A stretch of 64,000 nucleotides of DNA, taken from the NCBI RefSeq assembly GCF_014200575.1, contig NZ_JACHBZ010000004.1, forward strand, positions 124,001 to 188,000, written 5' to 3'. The DNA is from Mucilaginibacter saanensis. Lineage in GTDB: Bacteria; Bacteroidota; Bacteroidia; Sphingobacteriales; Sphingobacteriaceae. Position 1 is the first letter of the stretch. Each line of letters opens with the position of its first letter. Of this stretch, positions 44,062 through 53,071 are shown piece after piece. The translations under genes and the position numbers were made by a program. The notes under the pieces are model-generated. The model had not been told where the DNA came from. It saw nothing but the letters and a program-made list of their open reading frames with translations, and did not search any database.

Positions 44062-44709
44062 ATGAATAAGCTAATCTTGTATATAGCAGGTGTATTTTTA
44101 TTTGTTGGTTGTGCCAACGGGCAATCGTCTGATAAATTTGCCACCTTACCTAAGCCTAAGGCAGGGGAAGCCATTGCTACATTTGGCGGCGGTTGTTTCT
44201 GGAGCATGAGCGAGGCCATGTCTGAGCTTAAGGGGGTTAATAAAGTAATTTCGGGGTATGCGGGCGGGAGCACTAAAAACCCCACCTACCAGGAAGTTAG
44301 TTCGCAAACTACCAATCATGCCGAAACGGTACAGATCTATTATGATCCTAAAGTGATCAGTTATAACACCATTGCCGAATCCTTTTTCTTTGCACATGAC
44401 CCTACAACAATAAACCGCCAGGGGCCGGATGAGGGAACCGATTACCGCTCTGTTGCCTTTTATCGTACGCCCGGGGAAAAAGACATTTTGCTTGCCACCA
44501 TTAAAAAGGTGAACGAATCAAAACATTATAATAACCCCATAGTAACGCAGGTGGTGCCTTTTACTGTTTTTTATCCGGCAGAGAGCTATCACCAGGGCTA
44601 TCACAGAACACATGGGGATAACCCTTACATTGAAGGTGTATCTGAACCCAAAGTAATGAAATTCAGGAAAGCCATGGCCGCCAATCTAAAACCCGAGTTT
44701 AAGAAATAG
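44062..44709 (+). CDS. msrA: Peptide methionine-S-sulfoxide reductase, lipoprotein form
   Basis: Repairs methionine (S)-sulfoxide in proteins. The 215-residue protein has the catalytic GGGCFWSMSEAM (about 48-59) and the MsrA marks GYAGGSTKNPTY, QTTNHAETVQIYYDPK, DEGTDYRSVAFY and YHQGYHRTHGDNPY. Unlike the cytoplasmic enzyme it starts with a signal peptide and lipobox (LFVGCANG, Cys about 17), so it works in the periplasm or on a membrane. A lone gene. Confidence 0.93.
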   Translation: MNKLILYIAGVFLFVGCANGQSSDKFATLPKPKAGEAIATFGGGCFWSMSEAMSELKGVNKVISGYAGGSTKNPTYQEVSSQTTNHAETVQIYYDPKVISYNTIAESFFFAHDPTTINRQGPDEGTDYRSVAFYRTPGEKDILLATIKKVNESKHYNNPIVTQVVPFTVFYPAESYHQGYHRTHGDNPYIEGVSEPKVMKFRKAMAANLKPEFKK

Positions 44710-44723
44710 TTGTTTTATTTTAT

Positions 44724-44801
44724 TGTCATTTTGAGCGGCAGCTAAGGGGCTATTCTTTTGCTATTATATAATAGATACTTCACTGCCGTTCAGGATGACA
44801 A
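44724..44801. repeat. Dispersed GTCATCCTGA-type palindromic repeat
   Basis: TTGTCATTTTGAGCGGCAG pairs with CTGCCGTTCAGGATGACAA. It lies between convergent msrA and corA. Confidence 0.6.
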
Positions 44802-44818
44802 AAGGAGGGAAGTAAGAA

Positions 44819-45943
44819 TTACAACTTATTAAACCAGCCCTTTTTCCAGAATACAAACACCTGTATAATGGCTATCAGGAACATGAGTACTATGGCATAA
44901 ACATAGCCATGGCGCCAGTACAGCTCGGGCATGTTATCAGGAATAACGTGCCCTTTATCATCCTGCCGGGCAAAGTTCATCCCGTAAATACCGGCAATAA
45001 ATGTTAATGGAATAAATATTACCGATATAATGGTAAGCACTTTCATGATCTCATTCATGCGGTTACTAACCATTGATAAATACAGGTCAATAATGCTTGA
45101 GGTTACCTCTTTATAATTCTCAATAAGGTCCATAGCTTGTATACAATGATCATAGGCATCGCGCAGAAATATTTTTACCTCCGGTGTTATCAGCGGGCTC
45201 TCTGACCTGATCATGTCATTAATCTTATCGCGTTCGGGCCAGCTTGCCCTGCGTATAATGATCAGGGTACGCTTAATCTGCTGCGAATTAAACATGATGC
45301 TTTTGTCGGCGCTGTTATATACCTTATCTTCAATGCTATCCAGTTTATCACCTATCTGGGCCAGCAGTAAAAAATAGGTGTCAATAATGGTATCGGTTAA
45401 GGCGTAGCACATATAACCCGGGCCTGCGGTACGTATGGCACCCTTGCCGGCCTTAAGACGGGCTTTTACAGCCTCAAAGTATTCTTCATGGTCTTCTTCA
45501 AAGCTAATGATCAGGTTATCCTTAATAATAGCCGAGAACTGGTTGTTCACCAATTCATCCTCTTTGTTAAAATGAACTATGCGGCTGGTACTAAAAGCGT
45601 AATCAGAATATTCATCAAACTTGGGGCGCTGGTGGGTATTTGCTATATCTTCCAGCACCAGCGGGTTTATATTAAGGTGCGTCCCAATTTGCTCAATCAG
45701 TGCGGCATCACCTAGGCCGTTAACCTTTATCCAGTGGGTATGGTTGTCGCATTTTTTTAGCTGGGCCAATATCACCTTAATGTCCTTACCTTCTGAGGTA
45801 ATCAGTTCATCTTTATTATAGGAAAATATGGAAATATGGGGTGTTAAGGCACCTTCCGGAATAACAATTAGCCCGGGGCTGTCGCCCACGTTTCCGGTAT
45901 GTCTTCTTACTTTGTATTTTACGCGTTTAATCCTGCTATCCAT
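44819..45943 (-). CDS. corA: Magnesium/cobalt transporter CorA
   Basis: A pentameric Mg2+ channel of the inner membrane. The 374-residue protein has a large cytoplasmic N-domain (1-305) and two C-terminal helices. The first helix ends in the signature YGMNF (about 324-328), then the second helix. Start MDSRIKRVKYK. It abuts the stop of the WbqC gene with no spacer, so the two are an operon on the minus strand; their link in function is not evident. A second Mg2+ transporter, MgtE, is at 56.6 kb. Confidence 0.94.
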   Translation of the reverse strand: MDSRIKRVKYKVRRHTGNVGDSPGLIVIPEGALTPHISIFSYNKDELITSEGKDIKVILAQLKKCDNHTHWIKVNGLGDAALIEQIGTHLNINPLVLEDIANTHQRPKFDEYSDYAFSTSRIVHFNKEDELVNNQFSAIIKDNLIISFEEDHEEYFEAVKARLKAGKGAIRTAGPGYMCYALTDTIIDTYFLLLAQIGDKLDSIEDKVYNSADKSIMFNSQQIKRTLIIIRRASWPERDKINDMIRSESPLITPEVKIFLRDAYDHCIQAMDLIENYKEVTSSIIDLYLSMVSNRMNEIMKVLTIISVIFIPLTFIAGIYGMNFARQDDKGHVIPDNMPELYWRHGYVYAIVLMFLIAIIQVFVFWKKGWFNKL

Positions 45944-46582
45944 TTATAAGTAATTAATGGTTTGCGGGCCCTGGTTAAATAACAGATCAACAATGCTCAA
46001 ATTTTTCAGGAACCCTTTTCGTTCTTCAAAAACCTGAAAATAAGGTTTTTGTTCCAGATCGGTTTCTTTTTTAGGATGAATGGACGTCCTGAAATCCGAA
46101 GCAGAAGTATATTCAGGATGATACTCATCCGTATACTTTATTTCGGTTTTGATTTTGGTGAGCTTAAGCAGCAGCTGCAAAAGGGCCTCATTGTAATCAA
46201 ACAAAAAAGGGATCTGCTTTTGTTTCTGATAAAACGCAAAAAGATCGTCCTCATAATACTCAAAATAAGCCGACCTGCGATAGCAGGCGCCCAGGCTTTG
46301 CCAGTGCAGGCGCTGCCAGTCAAAATCGTAGCTTATTTTTACATCTTTAATTTTAGTATGTGTTTTTGAACCTTTAGCCACCGGCACCACCAGCGTAAGT
46401 ATACCCTCCGGCGAATAGATATTTGCCCGGTTACGGTAAGTTTGTTTAGGGAAATGTTCTTCTCTTTCTATCAGAATATCAGGTTTATAAGTGTTTAGCC
46501 TTACAAAATATTCAACCGGCGGAAGATAAAACATAGGCAATACAGCACCTTTTTCAATCATATATTTTATGTTTGTGTTCAA
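45944..46582 (-). CDS. WbqC family protein
   Basis: A 212-residue protein with the WbqC features VLPMFYLPPVEYFVRL (start), HFPKQTYRNRANIYSPEG, LTLVVPVAKGSKTHTKIKDV and the WQRLHWQSLGACYRRSAYF block (about 96-115). WbqC proteins are found in O-antigen and polysaccharide clusters; in Bacteroidota the gene often stands alone, function unsettled. An internal Met at 46561 may be the true start, as the family begins with the MFYLPPVE segment. It is divergent from the acyltransferase gene. Confidence 0.88.
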   Translation of the reverse strand: MNTNIKYMIEKGAVLPMFYLPPVEYFVRLNTYKPDILIEREEHFPKQTYRNRANIYSPEGILTLVVPVAKGSKTHTKIKDVKISYDFDWQRLHWQSLGACYRRSAYFEYYEDDLFAFYQKQKQIPFLFDYNEALLQLLLKLTKIKTEIKYTDEYHPEYTSASDFRTSIHPKKETDLEQKPYFQVFEERKGFLKNLSIVDLLFNQGPQTINYL

Positions 46583-46596
46583 AATTGGTTAAAATA

Positions 46597-47481
46597 ATGA
46601 TAAAAAAAGGGTTTTTAAGGTTGGGTATATTTTTTTTATATCTCACATCGTTACTTCCCTTTTGGTTTTTATACCTCATAGCCGATGTTTTATTCGTTGT
46701 TATCTATTATTTAGTCGGTTATCGCCGTGAGGTGGTAAAGCAAAACCTGGCCAATGCCTTTCCCGAAAAAACAGAAAAAGAGCGTCACGATATTGAATAT
46801 AAATACTACCGTTACCTTGCCGACCTGATTGTGGAAACGGTGAAAATGATCACGGTATCTGAAAAACAAATTCGGCGCCGTGTAGTGGCAACCAACGCCG
46901 GGCTGGTGCATGAGTATTTTGCCAAAGGCAAAAGTATTATTGCGGTGGCCGGCCACTATTGCAACTGGGAAATGGCCGCTCTGAATTTTAATTTTGTTAC
47001 CGATAAAAGGTTTATGATAGTTTATAAACCACTCTCAAATAATACTTTTAACGATTTCTTTATCAAGATACGATCGCGGTTTGGGGGGCAGCCTGTGGCT
47101 ATGAGAGCAACCATGCGCAAAATGGTGGAGTATAAAAATGAGCTGACCGTAAGTGTGCTTGTTGGCGATCAAACGCCGGGAGTAAATGAAGTAAATTACT
47201 TTACCAATTTTTTAAATCAACAAACTGCCGTATTTTTGGGCATCGAAAAAATATCAAAAGCGATTGATGCTGCCGTAGTTTTCTATGACATGAAACGCGT
47301 AAAAAGAGGCTATTATACTTACACCCTGATTCCGTTAACTGAAAATGCCAAGCAAACTGCCGAGCATGAGATAACGGATGCCCATGTACATTACCTGGAA
47401 GGCATGATCAGGAAGGAACCGCAATATTGGCTATGGTCTCACCGGAGATGGAAGTTTAAGCCGGAGGATAAACATTCATGA
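46597..47481 (+). CDS. Lysophospholipid/lipid A acyltransferase (LpxL/HtrB family)
   Basis: Transfers an acyl chain to lipid A precursors or a related lipid at the inner membrane. The 294-residue protein has an N-terminal membrane helix (LGIFFLYLTSLLPFWFLYLIADVLFVVIYY). The catalytic motif AVAGHYCNWEM (HxxxxE type, about 116-126) is followed by TPGVNEVNYFTNFLN with substrate residues, and WLWSHRRWKF at the end. Start ATG 46597. The gene overlaps the following GT2 gene by 4 bases (ATGA), so both probably act on surface glycolipids. Confidence 0.9.
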   Translation: MIKKGFLRLGIFFLYLTSLLPFWFLYLIADVLFVVIYYLVGYRREVVKQNLANAFPEKTEKERHDIEYKYYRYLADLIVETVKMITVSEKQIRRRVVATNAGLVHEYFAKGKSIIAVAGHYCNWEMAALNFNFVTDKRFMIVYKPLSNNTFNDFFIKIRSRFGGQPVAMRATMRKMVEYKNELTVSVLVGDQTPGVNEVNYFTNFLNQQTAVFLGIEKISKAIDAAVVFYDMKRVKRGYYTYTLIPLTENAKQTAEHEITDAHVHYLEGMIRKEPQYWLWSHRRWKFKPEDKHS

Positions 47482-48563
47482 TCAATACACCCAAAGTTGC
47501 TGTAGTTATATTAAACTGGAACGGCGTTAAATACCTTAAAAAATTTCTTCCCTCTGTTTTAGCTTCAACCTGGCCGGGGTTACAGATTGTAGTAGGCGAT
47601 AATGCCTCTACAGATGATTCCTTAGCTTTTATAAGAGAAAACTATCCGGATATAACCATTATTCAGAATAGGCAGAACTATGGCTTTACAGGTGGTTACA
47701 ATCGCGTATTGAGCCAGGTAGATGCCGACTATTATATCCTGCTGAACTCTGACGTGGAGGTGGTGCCGGGCTGGATAGAGCCGGTGATCAGCTTAATGGA
47801 AAGTGATCAATTGATTGCGGCCGCCGCACCTAAAATATTGTCTTATGCTCAAAAAGATCAGTTTGAACATGCCGGTGCAGCAGGTGGTTTCATGGATGCT
47901 TTTGGTTATCCGTTTTGCCGCGGCCGGATGTTTTATGAGGTAGAGCAGGATCTGGGGCAATACGCGCAATCAGACGAGGTATTTTGGGCCTCGGGTGCTT
48001 CTCTGTTTATTAAAAAGAAGTATTGGGATGAGGCCGGTGGCTTTGACGAATACTTTTTTGCCCACATGGAGGAGATTGACCTGTGCTGGCGTTTAAAAAA
48101 TATGGGGTATAAGGTCATGTACTGCGCTCAGTCAACCATATACCACGTGGGTGGGGGGACGCTTAATGCCGAAAATCCGTTCAAAACCTATCTTAACTTC
48201 CGGAACAATTTGCTGCTGTTAAAAAAGAACCTACCGTTCTGGCGGGCCTTTTTTGTGATCAGCGTACGCTTTGGGATGGACCTGCTGGCTATAGTCCGGT
48301 TTTTGGCCGAGGGTAAGCGCAAAGATGCCTGGGCAGTAAGCCGTGCGCATCAAAACTTTGTATTGAGCATTTTCGGGATACGGGTTTCGGGATACGGAAT
48401 TAAGGATTTGAGTAAAGACGAAAAAAAATCATCCCCTAAAACCCACAGATCCCGGCGTATAGTTCATAACCTGAAGGGTATGTACAAAGGCAGTATTGTA
48501 TGGAACTTTTTTGTTAAAAAGAAAACCAGGTTTACTGATCTTGATCCGGCTGATCTGATTTAG
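47478..48563 (+). CDS. Glycosyltransferase family 2 (rhamnosyltransferase-like)
   Basis: A 361-residue GT2 enzyme. VAVVILNWNGVKYLKKFLPS (about 8-27), VVGDNASTDDSLAF (nucleotide-sugar binding), NYGFTGGYNRV, the DxD-like YILLNSDVEV, and GFDEYFFAHMEEIDLCWRLK match the rhamnosyl-/galactosyltransferase branch. A hydrophobic helix near the C-terminus (about 255-280) suggests membrane association. The gene is coupled to the acyltransferase. Its 3' end overlaps the end of the convergent MscS gene by 32 bases. Confidence 0.9.
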   Translation: MINTPKVAVVILNWNGVKYLKKFLPSVLASTWPGLQIVVGDNASTDDSLAFIRENYPDITIIQNRQNYGFTGGYNRVLSQVDADYYILLNSDVEVVPGWIEPVISLMESDQLIAAAAPKILSYAQKDQFEHAGAAGGFMDAFGYPFCRGRMFYEVEQDLGQYAQSDEVFWASGASLFIKKKYWDEAGGFDEYFFAHMEEIDLCWRLKNMGYKVMYCAQSTIYHVGGGTLNAENPFKTYLNFRNNLLLLKKNLPFWRAFFVISVRFGMDLLAIVRFLAEGKRKDAWAVSRAHQNFVLSIFGIRVSGYGIKDLSKDEKKSSPKTHRSRRIVHNLKGMYKGSIVWNFFVKKKTRFTDLDPADLI

Positions 48564-51084
48564 TATCGTCTTTAGGTTCTTTTTTCGCCTTTTTTGTTTC
48601 TGTATCCTTTTCCTTAACCAGGTTTATTACCGGGATATTATCCTTTGGTAACAGCAAATGCACATCCTGCTGCGGAAACGGTATCTCTATGCCTTCCTTG
48701 TTAAACGTATCATAAATATCGGTTAGCACACTACTTTTAAGTGATAGCCATGTGCTGATGTCAGCCGCCCAAAACAGTACCCTGAAATCAACAGTGCTTT
48801 GGCTCAGGTTATGCAGTAACACCGATGGCGCAGGTGTTTGCATAATATCATCATGGGCGCTTAGCACGCCATTTAATAAGCTCTTAACCCTTTCAATGTC
48901 GGTGCCATAAGCCACGCCTACAATCAGCTCCACACGGCGGTTGTTATTGCTCAGTGTCCAGTTAATTACATGATGCGATATCAGGTCGCCGTTGGGGATA
49001 ATTACTTCGGCACCGTCACTGGTGGCAATTTTGCTGGCCCGTATGCCAATATCGAGGATGGTGCCTGAGCGGCTGTCTACCTCAATAATATCGCCCACCT
49101 GTATTGGTTTTTCAAAAGCCAATATCAACCCCGAAACCAGGTTGTTCACAATGTTTTGTAAACCAAAACCTATACCTATACCAAAGGCACTAATGATGAT
49201 GGTTATTTTATCAAGCGGTACGCCTGATGCTGCAACGGCGAGGAAAAAACCTACTGCAATAACCCCGATACGGATAAGCAGGGTAGAGGTACGGCTTTTC
49301 TTTTTAAGCACATCCATATCATGGGCGTGCTTGGCAGATACATCATAAAGATAACTGATGATCTTGGAGAAGATGGACGACAGCCAGATAACGGCGCAAA
49401 ATATAATAACACTTTGAAAAGTGAAACTGGTATTGGTGCCGCCTATGCTGCGGTTGGCGGTTAAAAAATCTTCAATATGGGTAAATACGGCATCTTCAAT
49501 ACTCAGGTTTTGGGTGAGCATAACCAGCCATAACAAGCTGGCCAATACGGTAAGCACGCTCCTGAATTTATTTTTGAGTAACTGAAAATCAATATACGAG
49601 GTAAGGTTGTTACTGTTTTTGCTGGCTTCGAGCTGTAAAAACAGGGCTTCCATGATCATTTGCACCACATAGTACATGGCCATGGCCAGCCACAGGTTAT
49701 GCACCGCTGTTACACCAATTATTTTTGAAAGGCTAAACCTGCCAAATACGTTGCATATTAACGAAACCCCCTGTAGCACAATAAAGAATTTTAAAAGAAG
49801 ACCGGTATAAGGCAAAAAGTCATCCGGCGTACGGCGTACAGCAGGTAAAAGCCTTACGCTGATGTAAATGGATGCAATGCCAAGTATAAGCACAGCAACC
49901 CTATCAGCATTGGTTTCCTGTATAAATAAATTGCTTATGCAATAAATATTGGTAATTATAAATAGCAGTACCAGGTAATTGAACAAGGGTTTTGGGCATG
50001 TTTTTTTTGACAGGTAAAGTATTGTGGTTATCAATACCACAAAAAATGTTTCCAAAACCACCACCGGTGGATGATCATAAAAATTAGGGATCAGCGTAAA
50101 TGCAATAATAAAAGATGTGGTAAGCGGGTAATTAGTTACATAATTAGCCTGACTAAACACGTTTTCTGCCGCATCATTTGTTTTAAGTATTTTTTTGCGG
50201 CTGGAGTAAATCCAGAACCAAAATCCCAGTAAAACGAGGAACCCGGCAAGGTGTATCAATATATCGCGCCCAACAAAAAAGCTGAACAGCTTGGAGTTCA
50301 TAGTCGCCGTTTTTGAAAAGGCTTCCTTAAAACCAGTTCCCTCGTCGGCCCTCATGGCCCATATATCGCTATACTCTGCAGATAGCGCCCTGATACTGAA
50401 ATCTCTTATTTTAAGGTCTATCTGGTCTTTAAGGTCAAGTACGGATATGTATACTCCCGATGTGCGGTTTTGTAATAAGCCAATTTTCACCATCAGCTTT
50501 TTGTTAACGGTATCAAGCCGGTGGTATTTACTGTCAATAGCTATTTTCTGGATCAGGAAAGTAGTAGCCAGGGAGCTATCAGCCGGGAGGATCTTTAAAA
50601 CGCTGTCTTTTGATATGGCGTTAAGATCAGTTTGATTCTGGGCCAGTTTTGTATTGATATCAGCCAGTTGGTCCTGCCAAAGGTCTAACTGGTCATCGCT
50701 TCGGGTTAAAACGTCACGTATGGTGTATAAATAGCGGAGCGTGCTTGACCTGTCGTTGTCAATTAATGATTTAATAAGGCCAATGCGTTTTTCATAGCTG
50801 GGCAGCTGCGCACTCAGGTCAATCGTATCTATCTGTTTTGACAGGTTTGTTTTAATCTGGTTAAAAGCCGAGGTATAATACTCAATTTTTTGCAGCAGGT
50901 TATTGGTGGAGGTATCTGATCTTTTGAGCGACCGCATCATCGAGTCGCGCGAGAGGATGGCCGCACGGAGCGAATCCCTTACAGAGTGCGACTTTTTCTT
51001 TTTAGTTTGTGCCCATGCACCGGCACATGAAAAAAGCGTAATAATTAATAAACTGAACGCGGTAACCCTAAATAATTTATACAT
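48532..51084 (-). CDS. Mechanosensitive ion channel, MscS/MscK-like
   Basis: A large 850-residue channel. A signal peptide (about 1-26) is followed by a coiled-coil periplasmic domain (about 35-260, with repeated helices such as LDLWQDQLADINTKLAQNQTD). A membrane part of about 8-10 helices spans 270-640. The MscS pore and beta-domain are at about 645-790, with GIGFGLQNIVNNLVSGL (pore helix and Asn gate region), FEKPIQVGDIIEV and IIPNGDLISHHVINW. The C-tail is charged (about 815-850). The architecture matches MscK-type osmotic channels. The 3' end overlaps the convergent glycosyltransferase gene by 32 bases. Confidence 0.9.
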   Translation of the reverse strand: MYKLFRVTAFSLLIITLFSCAGAWAQTKKKKSHSVRDSLRAAILSRDSMMRSLKRSDTSTNNLLQKIEYYTSAFNQIKTNLSKQIDTIDLSAQLPSYEKRIGLIKSLIDNDRSSTLRYLYTIRDVLTRSDDQLDLWQDQLADINTKLAQNQTDLNAISKDSVLKILPADSSLATTFLIQKIAIDSKYHRLDTVNKKLMVKIGLLQNRTSGVYISVLDLKDQIDLKIRDFSIRALSAEYSDIWAMRADEGTGFKEAFSKTATMNSKLFSFFVGRDILIHLAGFLVLLGFWFWIYSSRKKILKTNDAAENVFSQANYVTNYPLTTSFIIAFTLIPNFYDHPPVVVLETFFVVLITTILYLSKKTCPKPLFNYLVLLFIITNIYCISNLFIQETNADRVAVLILGIASIYISVRLLPAVRRTPDDFLPYTGLLLKFFIVLQGVSLICNVFGRFSLSKIIGVTAVHNLWLAMAMYYVVQMIMEALFLQLEASKNSNNLTSYIDFQLLKNKFRSVLTVLASLLWLVMLTQNLSIEDAVFTHIEDFLTANRSIGGTNTSFTFQSVIIFCAVIWLSSIFSKIISYLYDVSAKHAHDMDVLKKKSRTSTLLIRIGVIAVGFFLAVAASGVPLDKITIIISAFGIGIGFGLQNIVNNLVSGLILAFEKPIQVGDIIEVDSRSGTILDIGIRASKIATSDGAEVIIPNGDLISHHVINWTLSNNNRRVELIVGVAYGTDIERVKSLLNGVLSAHDDIMQTPAPSVLLHNLSQSTVDFRVLFWAADISTWLSLKSSVLTDIYDTFNKEGIEIPFPQQDVHLLLPKDNIPVINLVKEKDTETKKAKKEPKDDTKSDQPDQDQ

Positions 51085-51164
51085 CTGAATAAATACGCTA
51101 AAAGCAATGTGTAAACACTTTAATTACAAAAGCGTTTTACTAACCGGTAATAAATATACAATTA

Positions 51165-51584
51165 TCAGGTGGCCAGCAGGTTTTCAATTGCCAGGCGGTA
51201 GGAGTCCATCCCAAAACCAGCAATTACACCTTTGCAACTTGCCGCCAGCATTGATTTGTGCCTAAACTCCTCGCGCTTGTGTACGTTTGAAATATGTACC
51301 TCAATAACCGGTGTATTAATAGCAGCAATAGCATCGGCAATAGCTATTGAGGTATGGGTATAAGCACCTGCATTAAGCACAATGCCATCAAAGCTAAAAC
51401 CAATTTCATGCAGTTTGTTTATAATTTCGCCTTCAACGTTACTTTGGTAATAATTAATGGTGATGTTTGCATAGCGGGTACGCAGCTCTTCCAGGTAAGC
51501 TTCAAAGCTGGTATTACCGTAAATTGATTTTTCGCGTACGCCAAGCAGGTTTAAATTGGGGCCGTTTATAATTTGTATATTCAT
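51165..51584 (-). CDS. aroQ: 3-dehydroquinate dehydratase, type II
   Basis: Dehydrates 3-dehydroquinate in the shikimate pathway. The 139-residue protein shows NGPNLNLLGVREKSIYG (catalytic Arg and Tyr, about 7-23), NVEGEIINKLHE, LNAGAYTHTSIAIADA (about 74-89) and VHISNVHKREEFRHKS. Normal size for the dodecameric type II enzyme. The promoter box TAAGTTTG lies 5 bases before its ATG; the divergent xerD gene starts 40 bases away. Confidence 0.95.
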   Translation of the reverse strand: MNIQIINGPNLNLLGVREKSIYGNTSFEAYLEELRTRYANITINYYQSNVEGEIINKLHEIGFSFDGIVLNAGAYTHTSIAIADAIAAINTPVIEVHISNVHKREEFRHKSMLAASCKGVIAGFGMDSYRLAIENLLAT

Positions 51585-51589
51585 TAGTT

Positions 51590-51597
51590 CAAACTTA
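51590..51597 (-). promoter_or_regulatory. -7 box of aroQ, probably leaderless
   Basis: TAAGTTTG on the minus strand, ending 5 bases before the ATG. A TTG at 51624-51622 is 24 bases away, slightly long for -33. Confidence 0.45.
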
Positions 51598-51624
51598 ACT
51601 ATAAATCATTAAAAGTAAAATCAA

Positions 51625-52524
51625 TTGGAGTGGCGTTCGGCAATAAAAGGTTTTCAGGCCTATTTGAAGTTAGAGAAATCGCTGGCCGATAATTCTGTTG
51701 AGGCTTATAGCAGGGATATAGAGAAATTGTATCAATTTTCTGATGTCCAGGTTATTAAGTTAAAACCAGAAACTATTACTTTAGCTCATTTGCGCCTGTT
51801 TATCAATTGGGTAAATGAGCTGGGCATGATCCCTTCGTCGCAGGCCAGGATCCTGTCGGGCATTAAGGCGTTTTATAAATACCTGCTGATGGAGGACATG
51901 ATCAGGGTTGATCCGTCGGAGCTGCTGGAATCGCCTAAGATACAGCGTAAGCTGCCTGATACGCTGAGCTACCAGGACATCAATAAGCTGATTGCCGCCA
52001 TTGATGTATCAAAGCCCGAGGGAGTACGTAACAAGGCCATATTAGAAACACTTTATGGCAGCGGCCTGCGCGTATCTGAGCTAACGGAACTGAAACTGTC
52101 AAACCTTTACCTGGATATTGAATTTATAAAGGTAACCGGCAAGGGAAATAAGGAACGCCTGGTACCCATTGGGGCCGAAGCTATACGTGCCCTTAAAATA
52201 TGGATTGAGAATGTCAGGGTGCATGTTGCCATAAAGAAAGGAGAGGAGGATGTGGTGTTTTTGAACCGCCGCGGCGCAAGACTAAGCCGCGTGTACATTT
52301 TTTTAATGATTAAAGAACTGGTTGAGCGTACGGGTTTAAAGAAAACCATTAGTCCGCATACTTTCAGGCATTCATTTGCTACCCATTTGGTTGAGGGTGG
52401 GGCCGACTTGCGGGCGGTACAGGAAATGCTTGGCCATGAAAGCATTACCACAACCGAAATTTATACCCACCTTGACCGCGAGTACCTGAAAAGCACTATC
52501 AGTCAGTTTCATCCGCGTCATTAA
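51625..52524 (+). CDS. xerD: Tyrosine recombinase XerD/XerC
   Basis: A site-specific recombinase, probably acting at dif to resolve chromosome dimers. The 299-residue protein has an N-terminal SAM-like core-binding domain (1-105) and a catalytic domain with Arg149 (GSGLRVSEL), Lys173 (TGKGNKER), His245 and Arg248 (HTFRHSF), His271 (LGHES) and nucleophile Tyr280 (IYTHLD). It is a full-length, housekeeping-like protein, not a phage integrase. The start is TTG: no ATG fits before the conserved GFQAYL. Divergent from aroQ. Confidence 0.92.
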   Translation: MEWRSAIKGFQAYLKLEKSLADNSVEAYSRDIEKLYQFSDVQVIKLKPETITLAHLRLFINWVNELGMIPSSQARILSGIKAFYKYLLMEDMIRVDPSELLESPKIQRKLPDTLSYQDINKLIAAIDVSKPEGVRNKAILETLYGSGLRVSELTELKLSNLYLDIEFIKVTGKGNKERLVPIGAEAIRALKIWIENVRVHVAIKKGEEDVVFLNRRGARLSRVYIFLMIKELVERTGLKKTISPHTFRHSFATHLVEGGADLRAVQEMLGHESITTTEIYTHLDREYLKSTISQFHPRH

Positions 52525-52690
52525 ATACAGAAAAAACGACATTTTTATATGGTGGGTATATTTCAATTCCCGGTAGTGTGGCATATTTTACTCAAAAAAT
52601 GGTGAATAATAATCAATAAGGCGGAATATTGAGCATATAGGTATTGTGGCATCAGACTTGGTATAGTTAGTCAACAAAAGATTAATAGCT

Positions 52691-53029
52691 ATGTCAGACT
52701 ACATCTCGGAATTAAATGAGTTGAAGATTCTATTTGATGATTTGGGCAATTATTCGTTAACTAATGCCTATATGCTTCAGGTGCTTTTAGAACGGTATGA
52801 TGGCGTGGTAGAGCAACTATTTTGTATCAACGACAAGATTTTTCAGCCTTCGGTTGAAACCATTACCGAGGTGGAAGATGATTTAAGGCTGATGTTAGGT
52901 GACGGTTTGCCCTCGGTAAAAAAGAAAATGCTTTTTGAAAAAAATAAGTTTAAACTAAAAATTGCCGTTAATACCGATATAAGCCGTTATGAGCATTATA
53001 AAATGATAGTACAGATCATTTATAATTAA
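52691..53029 (+). CDS. Small hypothetical protein
   Basis: A 112-residue soluble, acidic protein (MSDYISELNELKILFDDLG start) with helical character and no known motif. The section LLERYDGVVEQLFCINDKIF and DDLRLMLGDGLPSVKKK show no match that I know. Upstream lies 160 bases of AT-rich DNA. The gene sits between xerD and convergent prmC. Coding sense is supported by codon use and clean frame length; function unknown. Confidence 0.6.
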   Translation: MSDYISELNELKILFDDLGNYSLTNAYMLQVLLERYDGVVEQLFCINDKIFQPSVETITEVEDDLRLMLGDGLPSVKKKMLFEKNKFKLKIAVNTDISRYEHYKMIVQIIYN

Positions 53030-53071
53030 GGTTCAAAAATAATTGGCAGGTAGTTTACGCTTGTAGTAAAA

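Noticed and set aside
52647..52661. TGGCAT-N5-TTGG, like a sigma-54 -24/-12 promoter, 30 bases before the gene at 52691
   Set aside because: The essential GC at -12 is GG, and no enhancer-binding regulator is nearby.
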